Positions 30,302 to 39,777 of a stretch of 64,000 nt of DNA are shown in pieces. A program made the position numbers and the translations under genes. The DNA comes from JANNPJ01 sp965200525. Its GTDB lineage: Bacteria > Actinomycetota > Actinomycetes > Actinomycetales > Kineosporiaceae. The stretch lies in NCBI GenBank assembly GCA_965200525.1, contig OZ241368.1, positions 4,588,001-4,652,000 of the forward strand, given 5' to 3'. The notes below the pieces were generated by a model. It was not told where the DNA came from, made no database searches, and saw nothing but the letters and a program-made list of their open reading frames with translations. Each line of letters starts with the position of its first letter. The stretch's first letter is position 1.

Positions 30302-31080
30302 ACCGCGCCGGCGGCCGGGGTGCGGCGCAGCAGGTAGGTGTCCATGATCCAGCCTTTGCGCTCGCGGGCCTCGGCCCGGACCCGCTCGATCTCGGCTCCG
30401 ACCTTGGTCACCGGGCCGGAGATCAGCAGTTCGTCCGGCGTCCCGAGATAAGCCCCCCAGTAGATCTGGACGTCGTCGTCCCGCACGTTGCGGAAGGCGC
30501 AGTCGCCATCCAGCATCACCACGACATTGTCCAGGCCGGGCGGCATTCCGTCCCTCAGCCGGCGGCCCGGGGTGATGTGGATGGGCTCGCCGATCCGGTT
30601 GAGCGGGATCCGGTGCCGGGCGGTCAGAGAGTGCAGGCTGCTGATGCCGGGGATCACGTCGTACTCGAACTCCACCCGGCCCCGGTCAGTGAGCTGCTCG
30701 ACGATCCGGATCGTGCCGTCGTACAGCGAGGGATCGCCCCAGACCAGGAAGGCGCCCACCCCGTCGTCGTCCAACTCGGTCGAGATCATCGACTCGAAGA
30801 TCGCGGCCCGGGCGTCGTGCCAGGCCGAAACGGCAGCGGCATAGGCCGAAGAGTCCTTCGGCGTCCGGTCGCGAGGCGGGTCGCCGGCCTCGACGAACCG
30901 GTAGGCCGAGCCGGTGATGTGCCGGGCGCAGATCTCCTTGCGCAGCTGGACCAGGTCGTCCTTGGCCGCACCCTTGTCGATCACGAAGAACACGTCGACC
31001 TGGTTCAGGGCCTTGACCGCCTGGATCGTGATGTAGTCCGGGTCGCCCGCCCCGACCCCGATGATCAACACTTTTCTCAT
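30298..31080 (-). CDS. cobF: Precorrin-6A synthase (deacetylating)
   Basis: CobF (260 residues) is a SAM-dependent methyltransferase that methylates C-1 of precorrin-5 and releases acetate. It has the corrin methyltransferase start VLIIGVGAGDPDYITIQAV, VWGDPSLYDGTIRIVEQL, VIPGISSLHSLTARHRIPLN and WGAYLGTPDELLISG. ATG 31080 is chosen because it overlaps the cobM stop (ATGA). A start four codons upstream is possible but breaks that pattern. CobF is missing in some actinobacteria, so its presence makes the aerobic methylation set complete here. Confidence 0.94.
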   Translation of the reverse strand: MRKVLIIGVGAGDPDYITIQAVKALNQVDVFFVIDKGAAKDDLVQLRKEICARHITGSAYRFVEAGDPPRDRTPKDSSAYAAAVSAWHDARAAIFESMISTELDDDGVGAFLVWGDPSLYDGTIRIVEQLTDRGRVEFEYDVIPGISSLHSLTARHRIPLNRIGEPIHITPGRRLRDGMPPGLDNVVVMLDGDCAFRNVRDDDVQIYWGAYLGTPDELLISGPVTKVGAEIERVRAEARERKGWIMDTYLLRRTPAAGAV

Positions 31081-31823
31081 GGCGTGCGGCACCTTTCGGT
31101 GGAGTAGAGGTGGCTGTCCGGGAACTGCTCGGCGGTCAGCACCCGGCCGACGACGATGATCGCGGTGCGCCGCACCCCGGCCTCGGCCACCCGGGCGGCG
31201 ATCGAGTCGAGCGAGCCGCGCAGGATCACCTCGTCGGGCCGGCTGGCCCGGGCCACGACCGCCGCCGGGCAGTCGCCGCCGTAGTGCGGCCGCAGCTCTT
31301 CGACCACCTCGTCGATGTGCTGCACGGCCAGGTGCAGCACCAGGGTGGCCCCGCTGCGGCCGAGGTCGGCCAGCTCCTCACCGGCCGGCATCGGGGTGGC
31401 CCGGCGGGCGATCCGGGTCAGGATCACCGCCTGGCTGACGCCGGGCACGGTCAGCTCCCGCTTCAGGGCGGCGGCGGCCGCGGCGAAGGCCGGCACGCCC
31501 GGGACGACGTCGTAGGGCACGCCGGCCGTGTCCAGCCGGCGCATCTGCTCGGCCACGGCGCTGAACACCGACGGGTCGCCGGAGTGCAGCCGGGCCACGT
31601 CCTGGCCGCGGTGGTGGGCCTGGACCAGCTCGGCCAGGATCTGGTCGAGGTTCAGGTCGGCGGTGTCGACCAGCCGCGCTCCGGGCCGGCACTCGGCCAT
31701 CACCTCGTCGGACACCAGCGAACCGGCGTAGAGCACCACCGGGCAGGCCCGGATCAGGTTGACCGCCCGCACGGTCAGCAGATCGGCCGCGCCCGGGCCG
31801 GCGCCGATGAAGTGCACGGTCAT
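31077..31823 (-). CDS. cobM: Precorrin-4 C11-methyltransferase
   Basis: CobM (248 residues) adds the C-11 methyl group to precorrin-4. Motifs: VHFIGAGPGAADLLTVRA, VVLYAGSLVSDEV, VARLHSGDPSVFSAVAEQM, DVVPGVPAFAAAAAAL and AVVARASRPDEVILRG. ATG 31823 shares its first base with the last base of the cobL stop (TGATG). An upstream in-frame start at 31850 would add nine residues without support. Confidence 0.96.
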   Translation of the reverse strand: MTVHFIGAGPGAADLLTVRAVNLIRACPVVLYAGSLVSDEVMAECRPGARLVDTADLNLDQILAELVQAHHRGQDVARLHSGDPSVFSAVAEQMRRLDTAGVPYDVVPGVPAFAAAAAALKRELTVPGVSQAVILTRIARRATPMPAGEELADLGRSGATLVLHLAVQHIDEVVEELRPHYGGDCPAAVVARASRPDEVILRGSLDSIAARVAEAGVRRTAIIVVGRVLTAEQFPDSHLYSTERCRTP

Positions 31824-33097
31824 CAGTGGCTCTCCTTCACGGCCGACCACTGGGTCACCGGCAGCGCCGGGCGCCAGCCGGTGAACCGGCCGATGGGCTC
31901 GGCCCGGGTGATCTCGATCCGGGTCAGCTCACCGCCGTGCTCGGCTCGGGCCGTCAGCACCGCCTGCTCCGACTCGATGGTGGTCACGTTGACGACGAGC
32001 CGGCCCGCCCCCGGCAGCGCCGCCCAGCAGGCCTCGAGCAGGCCGGGCGTGGTCGCGCCACCGCCGACGAAGATCGCGTCCGGGGTGGGCAGGCCGGCCA
32101 GCGCGGCCGGGGCCCGCCCGGGCACGACCTCCAGACCGGGTACGCCCAGCGTTTCGGCGTTGCGCCGGATCCGGTGGACCCGGTCCGGGTCGCTCTCCAC
32201 ACTGATCGCGCGGCAGGCCGGATGGGTTCGCATCCATTCGATCCCGATGCTGCCGGCGCCGCCCCCGACGTCCCAGAGCAGTTCGCCCGGGGACGGCGCC
32301 AGCGTGGCCAGCGTGATCGCCCGGACGTGCCGCTTGGTCAGCTGGCCGTCGTTCTCGTAGGCGGCGTCGGGCAGGCCGGGAGTGCGCGGCAACCGGACGG
32401 CGTCCGGCTCGGTGACGCACTCGATCGCCAGCACGGTCAGCGCCGCGGCCCGGGCCCCGGCCGGCCAGCCCTGGGCCGGCCAGTCGCCGGCGAGCGAGGT
32501 GATCTGCTGCTCGTCCTTGGCCCCGAGGTCGCTGAGCGCGGTCAGCCGGCTCGGGCCGAAACGGCGCTCGCGCAGCCGGGCGGCCAGCTCGGCCGGGTGA
32601 TCGGCGTTCGCGGCCAGCACCAGTACCCGCCGGCCCGGTTGCAGCGCCGGGTGGACCAGGGCCGACGGCCGGCCGACCAGGCTGACCACCTCGACATCGG
32701 CCTGGGCCCAGCCGAGCCGGGCACAGGCCAGCGACAGACTCGAGGGGTGCGGCAGCACGGTCAGGTCGAGGTCGGGCACCAGTTGGGCGATCGTCGTCGC
32801 GATGCCGTGGAACGTGGGGTCGCCGCTGGCCAGGACGACGCACCGGCGCCGTCCGTGATCAGCCAGCAGTGCCGCCAGGGCCGGCCGCAGGGGCTTGGGC
32901 CAGGCGACGAGCTCGGCCGGCAGGTCGGGCAGCAGGGCCAGCTGGCGGTCCGAGCCGAGGATCACCTCGGCGATGCCGATGGTCTCGCGGGCCGCCGGGG
33001 CCAGGCCGGACCAGCCGTCGGCGCCGATCCCGACCACGGACAGCGCCGGGCGCGCCGGCACGGGAGAAAGTTGAACTTCCTCGGAAACAAGTCGCAC
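31823..33097 (-). CDS. cobL: Precorrin-6Y C5,15-methyltransferase (decarboxylating)
   Basis: CobL (424 residues) methylates C-5 and C-15 and decarboxylates the C-12 acetate, giving precorrin-8X. The N-terminal CbiE-like domain has LSVVGIGADGWSGL and VLASGDPTFHGIATTI. The C-terminal CbiT-like domain, from about residue 245, has LLWDVGGGAGSIGIEWMR and PDAIFVGGGATTPGLLE. GTG 33097 is the most plausible start, although no strong ribosome site is seen; a later start near residue 20 cannot be excluded. It is first in the minus-strand cob operon, and a hairpin at 33133-33164 separates it from the upstream genes. Confidence 0.93.
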   Translation of the reverse strand: MRLVSEEVQLSPVPARPALSVVGIGADGWSGLAPAARETIGIAEVILGSDRQLALLPDLPAELVAWPKPLRPALAALLADHGRRRCVVLASGDPTFHGIATTIAQLVPDLDLTVLPHPSSLSLACARLGWAQADVEVVSLVGRPSALVHPALQPGRRVLVLAANADHPAELAARLRERRFGPSRLTALSDLGAKDEQQITSLAGDWPAQGWPAGARAAALTVLAIECVTEPDAVRLPRTPGLPDAAYENDGQLTKRHVRAITLATLAPSPGELLWDVGGGAGSIGIEWMRTHPACRAISVESDPDRVHRIRRNAETLGVPGLEVVPGRAPAALAGLPTPDAIFVGGGATTPGLLEACWAALPGAGRLVVNVTTIESEQAVLTARAEHGGELTRIEITRAEPIGRFTGWRPALPVTQWSAVKESH

Positions 33098-33132
33098 TTC
33101 ACTGAAGGTACCGGGACGGCCGTGAGACGCGG

Positions 33133-33164
33133 ACCGGGCCCGCCCCCTGGGGGACGAGCCCGGT
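33133..33164 (-). terminator. Hairpin upstream of cobL
   Basis: A 14-bp stem (33133-33146 with 33151-33164, 4-base loop). The two non-Watson-Crick positions are C-A on the plus strand but G-U on the minus strand, so it pairs fully only in minus-strand RNA. It probably ends transcripts of the small proline-rich gene or alpha-glucosidase gene before cobL. Confidence 0.5.
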
Positions 33165-33231
33165 GAGGCCTGACGAAGATCCGCGGTCGTCGTCCAACTG
33201 CGTTCAAGCTCCGTGGTTCAGGACCTGTGGT

Positions 33232-33438
33232 TCAGAACGTCGGTTCCGGCCGGGCCGGCCCCGGCGGTACGGGATCGGTGCCCGGGCCCGGAATCGGGGG
33301 AGTAGGCGCCGGCGGAACCGGCTCCGGGCCAGGACCCGGACCGGGGGTCGGTGGTTCCGGAGCCGGGAACGGACCCGGTTCCGGTTGGCCGGGCCCTGGC
33401 GTCGGGCCCGGATCAGGCTGGATCGGAGGAATGGTCAT
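33232..33438 (-). CDS. Small proline/glycine-rich protein
   Basis: A 68-residue ORF starting MTIPPIQPDPGPTPGPG and made almost entirely of Pro, Gly and Glu with PGPGP-type repeats, ending EPTF. GGTGGAG lies 4 bases before the ATG, which is the main reason to believe it is translated. No domain, signal peptide or membrane segment is visible. Biased base composition alone can create such frames, so it may be spurious. Confidence 0.4.
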   Translation of the reverse strand: MTIPPIQPDPGPTPGPGQPEPGPFPAPEPPTPGPGPGPEPVPPAPTPPIPGPGTDPVPPGPARPEPTF

Positions 33439-33643
33439 CGACTCCACCCTTCTGTTCGGTGCGCTCGTCTGTTCGGCGAGCTCGGCCGATCCACGGAAAC
33501 TCAAGATCAGCTCACCGTCGATCCTGCTCCACCCGACCGGGCCCGCCAGTCCAGATGCCCGCTCGGCGATGGACCCGCAGGTCAATGCCACCCGCTGGTC
33601 GATGAACCCGCAGGTCAAAGAAATTCGCTGGTCACGGCACCGG

Positions 33644-35338
33644 TCAGTCGGTGACGATCCAGGCGGCCGCGTCGGCCGGCAGCAGGTTGCCCTCGGTCGG
33701 CACGCTGGACAGGACCACCCGGCCAGGCGGCAGCGGCACCGGCACGGCGCCGGTGTTGACCATGGCGATGAAGCCCTGTCCCCGGGTGAAACCGAGCACG
33801 TCGACCTCCTCGCCGGTCCAGGTCAGCGGGCCGCCGGCCTGTCCGAGCTGGGGCAGTTCCCGGCGCAGCCGCAGCGCGTCCCGGTAGAGCGACAGCATCG
33901 AGCCGGGATCGGCGTCCTCGGCCTCGACCGACAGGTCGCTCCAGCCGGCCGGCTGCGGCAGCCAGCCGGGGCCGTCGCCGAAGCCCAGCGATGGGCCGGT
34001 GCGGGTCCACGGCAGCGGCACTCGGCAGCCGTCCCGGCCCCGGACGGTGTGGCCGGAGCGTTCCCAGGTCGGGTCCTGGAGCAGCTCCTCGGGCAGGTCG
34101 ATCACCTCGGGAAGCCCCAGCTCCTCGCCCTGGTATAGGTAGACGCCACCGGGCAGGGCCAGCAGCAGCAGGATCGCGGCCCGGGCCCGGCGGGTGCCGA
34201 GCACCAGGTCGGTGACCTCCTCCTCGCCGCCGTGCAGCGGGTCCTCGTCCCGCACCTCCTGCGAGCGGCCGTACCGGGTGACGTGCCGGGTGATGTCGTG
34301 GTTGGACAGCACCCACATGACCGGGGCGTGCACGGCGTCGTGGGCGGCCAGCGACGACGCCGCGGCCTCCCGCAGGGCCTTGGCCTGCCAGGGAGCGCGC
34401 AGGAAGTCGAAGTCGAACGCGGTGTGCAGCCGGTTCGGCAGCAGGTACCGGGCCAGCCGGTCGGACGACGCCACCCAGGCCTCGGCCACGAACAGCCGGG
34501 GCGGGTCGTAGCTCTCGGCCACCTGGCGCCAGGACTCGTAGATCTCGTGGACGTCGGGCCGGTCCCAGTAAGGGTGGTTCTCGACGAAGGTGTTCTGCAG
34601 GAGCTTGCCCTCGGGCAGGTTCAGGTCGGGCAGCAGCGGGTCCTTGGCCAGGCCGTGGGCGACGTCGATCCGGAAGCCGTCGGCGCCCCGGTCGAACCAG
34701 AACCGCAGCACGTCCTCGAACTCGGACCGCACCTCGGGCTTGCTCCAGTCCAGGTCGGGCTGCTTGACGTCGAACAGGTGCAGGTACCACTCGCCGGGCG
34801 AGCCGTCGGCCTCGGTGATCCGGGACCAGGCCGGCCCGCCGAAGACCGACCGCCAGTCGTTGGGCGGTTCGGTGCCGTCCACCCCGCGCCCGGGCCGGAA
34901 CAGGTACCGGCCGCGCTCGGCCGAACCCGGCCCGGCCGCCACCGCGGCCCGGAACCAGGGGTGCTCGTCGGAGGTGTGGTTCGGCACGATGTCGAGGATC
35001 ACCCGCAGCCCGGCGGCATGAGCCTCCTGGATCAGCTGCTCGGCGCCGTCCAGGGTGCCGAAGGACGGTTCGATGTCGCGGTAGTCCGAGACGTCGTAGC
35101 CGCCGTCGGCCTGGGGGGAGGGGTACCAGGGGTTGATCCAGATCGCGTCGACCCCGAGCGAGGCCAGGTACGGCAGGCGTGAGCGGATCCCCGCCACATC
35201 ACCGAGCCCGTTACTGTCCGTATCCGCGAAAGAACGGATGTAGAGCTGATAGGTGACGGCGCTGCGCCACCACTCGGCCGGCTCCCGAGTCGAATCGGAG
35301 AGCTCGGCGGACGGCGGCGGCGGGGTGGGGATGCTCAC
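33644..35338 (-). CDS. aglA: GH13 alpha-glucosidase (AglA-like)
   Basis: A 564-residue GH13 alpha-glucosidase/oligo-1,6-glucosidase. The (beta/alpha)8 motifs are complete: DIVPNHTSDEHPWF, GFRIDVAHGLA with nucleophile Asp225, LFVAEAWV with acid Glu286, and LSNHDITRH with Asp348. It acts in the cytoplasm on maltose- or isomaltose-type sugars or on glycogen products. The GTG at 35338 gives MSIPTPPPPS before the domain start AEWWRSAVTYQLYIRSFADT. An open frame continues upstream but overlaps the DUF2505 gene. Mycobacteria carry aglA near glbO and pepN, as seen here in looser form. Confidence 0.88.
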   Translation of the reverse strand: MSIPTPPPPSAELSDSTREPAEWWRSAVTYQLYIRSFADTDSNGLGDVAGIRSRLPYLASLGVDAIWINPWYPSPQADGGYDVSDYRDIEPSFGTLDGAEQLIQEAHAAGLRVILDIVPNHTSDEHPWFRAAVAAGPGSAERGRYLFRPGRGVDGTEPPNDWRSVFGGPAWSRITEADGSPGEWYLHLFDVKQPDLDWSKPEVRSEFEDVLRFWFDRGADGFRIDVAHGLAKDPLLPDLNLPEGKLLQNTFVENHPYWDRPDVHEIYESWRQVAESYDPPRLFVAEAWVASSDRLARYLLPNRLHTAFDFDFLRAPWQAKALREAAASSLAAHDAVHAPVMWVLSNHDITRHVTRYGRSQEVRDEDPLHGGEEEVTDLVLGTRRARAAILLLLALPGGVYLYQGEELGLPEVIDLPEELLQDPTWERSGHTVRGRDGCRVPLPWTRTGPSLGFGDGPGWLPQPAGWSDLSVEAEDADPGSMLSLYRDALRLRRELPQLGQAGGPLTWTGEEVDVLGFTRGQGFIAMVNTGAVPVPLPPGRVVLSSVPTEGNLLPADAAAWIVTD

Positions 35339-35373
35339 GACGGGCCACGCTACACATCCGTCCCGAGCCCCGC

Positions 35374-35892
35374 CTAGAAGCCGTGTTGGACCTGGCGCCC
35401 GAGCCAGCGCAGCCGGAACTCGTGCTCGGCTTCGAGGCCGGCCCCGAGGGCAGCGGCGACACCGCTCTCCAGCTTGCGCCCGGCCACCCGTCCGGACGTC
35501 TCCAGGGTCAGGCTGAGCGTGTAGCGGGTGCTCGTCGCGCTCACCGGAACCACTCCGCCACCTCCACTGACGGCGACCGAAATGCCGTCTATGGCAAACG
35601 TCTCGTCGAAGTTGCGGGCACCGTCCCAGCTCGCCGGCTGCCACAACTGTGACCTTTTGACCATGTTCTTGCCGGCGAAGAACCGGGGCCCCCAGGCCGC
35701 CAGCTCGGGGTCGACCCGGCGCTCCGAGATCGAACGGAAAACGCCCTCGCGCTCCCTCAGTTCCAGCACCTGGAAACCCTGGTGGCCGAGCTGGCGAGCG
35801 TTCTCGTCCAGGAACTCGAGTCGGGTAACCATCCGAAAGGTCGCCAATGGGGTGACGCCGTACACCCAGGCGAAGTCCAGCCGTTCTGTCAC
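35374..35892 (-). CDS. DUF2505 family protein
   Basis: A 172-residue protein similar to the DUF2505 family of actinobacteria, which has an SRPBCC-like fold suited to binding hydrophobic ligands (my inference). The sequence is regular, with RLDFAWVYGVTPLATFRMVT at the start and a C-terminal GLEAEHEFRLRWLGRQVQHGF. GTG 35892 is preceded by GAGGAGG at 6 bases. It is 35 bases upstream of the alpha-glucosidase and divergent from ettA. Function is unknown. Confidence 0.7.
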   Translation of the reverse strand: MTERLDFAWVYGVTPLATFRMVTRLEFLDENARQLGHQGFQVLELREREGVFRSISERRVDPELAAWGPRFFAGKNMVKRSQLWQPASWDGARNFDETFAIDGISVAVSGGGGVVPVSATSTRYTLSLTLETSGRVAGRKLESGVAAALGAGLEAEHEFRLRWLGRQVQHGF

Positions 35893-36071
35893 AACATCCT
35901 CCTCACCGCAGACCATAAGCCGTCCACGGTTACGGAATGCAACCGGGGGCGGGGTCGAACGGTGGGCCGTCGGCCGATCGCCGGACCCGCCCGGGGCTCC
36001 ACGGGACAGTTCGTCGGCAGTCAAACCGCAGAGATTTAGGGGTTGATCCCCCGGGAGGTAGCCTCAACCGT

Positions 36072-37754
<1,683 letters not shown>

Positions 37755-37791
37755 TTGCCCCCCGCCCCTGCTTGCGCTCGTCCTCGTCGGG

Positions 37792-37856
37792 TCAGCCCCG
37801 GTTGAGCTCGTGAACAGGCCGTTCTCGGCCCGGTTCACCGGCTCAACCGGGGCTGA
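37792..37856. terminator. Long bidirectional hairpin between ettA and the carboxypeptidase gene
   Basis: Arms 37792-37807 and 37841-37856 are a perfect 16-bp inverted repeat (TCAGCCCCGGTTGAGC). The inner sequence adds GTGAAC/GTTCAC and GGCC/GGCC stems separated by small bulges. It lies between convergent stops, so it can serve both genes. Confidence 0.75.
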
Positions 37857-37867
37857 TCCGCGACCGG

Positions 37868-39268
37868 TCAGCGGTAGGGGCCGGCGGCGGCCTGGGCCAG
37901 CACCATCAGGGACTGCTTCTCCTGGGGCCAGAACCGGGAGGCGACACAGGAGTACGGCGGCATGAAGCCGTCGCACGACGTCCCGGCGGCGCCGAGCTCG
38001 GTGGTGAAGGCGGCGACCCCGAGCCGGCCGTACAGGTCGTCGTCGGTGGTGCCGGTGGTCTGGTAGAGCACGTTGCCGCCCTGCCCGGCGGTGTACCCGT
38101 TGAAGGCGGCCATCCTCAGGGCCAGGGCCCGCAGTTTGGCGCCGTTCGGGGCCGGGTTGTTGTTGTCGCCCCACGGGTACAGAACCACGCTCGCGTAGCT
38201 GTGGTAGGTCATGAAGGTGCCGGTGGTGGTGGCCGGCGCGGCGGCGCTGAGAGCCGTGCCCCGATTGTCCGCGAACAAGCTGTTGAACAGGCCCTGGGCG
38301 GCCTGGGTCTCTGGTTCGGAGGCGGCCGCGGTGCCCTTGTAGGTCTGGCTGCAGGCGCTGGACGACGACCCGACGCCGCCCCAGTGCCAGGTGGCGTTCC
38401 GGTTCAGGTCGACGCCGTACTGGTTGGTCGAGGTCGGCGGGTTGGCGCAGGAGCCGCGCAGGTTGTCGGCGTTCTTGCGCTGGTAGTAGGGCGACGTGCC
38501 GCCCCCCTCGACGATCTTGCGGCCGTCCGGGTTCAGCACCGGGATCACCCACACCTCGGTGCTGTTCAACAGCGCGGTGATCGCCGGATCGGTGCCGTAG
38601 CCCTGGGTCAGGTAATCGATCCAGTTCCAGCTGATCTCGGCTGTGGCCAGCTCGCGGGCGTGGATCGCCGAGACCACGACCGAGCGCGGCTTCGGCGCGC
38701 TCGGGCTGAGCGCGCAGTCGCCGGCGTTCTTCTTGGTGATGCAGATGGCCAGCAGGTCGTAGCCGCTCTGGCCCCTGGTCTTGCGCCAGGAGTCGCCGTA
38801 GTCGACCAGGCTGGTCAGGGCCGGGTAGGCGGCGGCGACGTCGCGCAGGTGCTGCAGTTGGGAGTCGACCGTGTGGTAGCCGCCGTAGAAGGTGGTGTAC
38901 GCGGCCGCGGCCCGGGCGCCGTCCGGCTGGAGGGCACTGCTGGCGCCGGCTTCGGCCCGGGGCAGGGCGGGCAGGCTGCGCTCGGTCCGGACCCGGTAGC
39001 CGGCCGCCGTCAGGCCCGCGATCGTGGACCGGTCGCCGAGCACGAAGTAGTCGCCGCCGGCCCGGGCCTCGAGCAGGTCGTAGTGGCTGGACAGGGCGGC
39101 CAGCTGCGCCCGGTCGGGCGCGACGACCCGCAGCACGAGGGCGGCCCGGCTGCTCGAGCCGGCCGGGCTGTTCGAGTCGGGGGTGGCGGCGCCGGCCCCG
39201 CCGGGAACGGCCAGCCCGAACAGCGTGGCCAAGGCGGTGAGCAGGACGAGGAATCGCGTGCGGATCAA
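37868..39268 (-). CDS. Secreted zinc carboxypeptidase, M14 family
   Basis: A 466-residue metallocarboxypeptidase. The signal peptide (LVLLTALATLFGLAVPGGAGAA) is followed by a propeptide of about 100 residues. The catalytic domain has zinc ligands His203 and Glu206 (SAIHARELATAE) and His356 (MTYHSYAS), the substrate-binding PVLNPDGR and DLNRN segments, and catalytic Glu424 in FTTELG. It trims C-terminal residues from extracellular peptides. Cysteines in SACSQ, GSCANP and GTSCDGF may form disulphides. Expression may involve the palindrome at 39312-39327. Confidence 0.92.
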   Translation of the reverse strand: MIRTRFLVLLTALATLFGLAVPGGAGAATPDSNSPAGSSSRAALVLRVVAPDRAQLAALSSHYDLLEARAGGDYFVLGDRSTIAGLTAAGYRVRTERSLPALPRAEAGASSALQPDGARAAAAYTTFYGGYHTVDSQLQHLRDVAAAYPALTSLVDYGDSWRKTRGQSGYDLLAICITKKNAGDCALSPSAPKPRSVVVSAIHARELATAEISWNWIDYLTQGYGTDPAITALLNSTEVWVIPVLNPDGRKIVEGGGTSPYYQRKNADNLRGSCANPPTSTNQYGVDLNRNATWHWGGVGSSSSACSQTYKGTAAASEPETQAAQGLFNSLFADNRGTALSAAAPATTTGTFMTYHSYASVVLYPWGDNNNPAPNGAKLRALALRMAAFNGYTAGQGGNVLYQTTGTTDDDLYGRLGVAAFTTELGAAGTSCDGFMPPYSCVASRFWPQEKQSLMVLAQAAAGPYR

Positions 39269-39777
39269 GACAGCCTCCAGGGTGGGCCGTGGTCACACTG
39301 CGTGCGCCTACCATCCTAAATAGGATGTTCCAGACAAAGTAAGAAGTCGTTCACGGTCCGTCAAGACGCCTGATCAGTCGCGGAAGTCAAGGCCTGGCTG
39401 GGAGAAAACTGTGGAGCGGCTGTGGACCGCCGCCGTGTCCGAAAAGTTCTGAAGATTTTTGGATCCGGACCAATCCGGGACGGCGTCCGCAGCGAATGCC
39501 GGATGAGAGGTACTGATGCGGCAGCTCGCGGGTGCGGATCCGCTGCGACGTCCGCGCGGGCCTCTCGCCCGATCGCGGGCTGGTTCGATCGGCGAGTCGA
39601 ACCAGCCCGCCACGGGGCCCGGGGCGGAGGGCTTCCCCGGGCTGCTCGGGGTCGGTGCCGGGTACAGCGGATCCCTGGCGCCGACCCCGAGCTCTTTGCC
39701 CGGGCGGCGGTAGCCGCGGCGGTGCCCCGACGGAGGGCCGGTCAGCGGGCGAGGGGCCGGTCAGCGGCGAGGGGCGG
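39269..39777. other. Non-coding region with two strong hairpins
   Basis: No credible gene is seen in these 509 bases. Two inverted repeats stand out. Bases 39575-39588/39597-39610 form a 14-bp stem (GCGGGCTGGTTCGA, loop 8). Bases 39644-39655/39681-39692 form a perfect 12-bp stem (GCTCGGGGTCGG), extended by GCC/GGC with one G-T pair and followed by TCTTT. A direct repeat of GGTCAGCGG-GCGAGGGG type lies at 39737-39780. Terminators for tesB or a structured RNA are both possible. Confidence 0.5.
39312..39327. promoter_or_regulatory. Palindrome upstream of the carboxypeptidase gene
   Basis: CATCCTA-AA-TAGGATG has perfect 7-bp arms and lies 44-59 bases upstream of the M14 start, in a locally AT-richer spot. 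The size and position fit an operator for a dimeric regulator, which I cannot name. Confidence 0.4.

Noticed and set aside
33098..33231. Cobalamin riboswitch in the cobL leader
   Set aside because: The leader holds a GC-rich hairpin (33133-33164), but I find no B12-box-like element or receptor core next to it.
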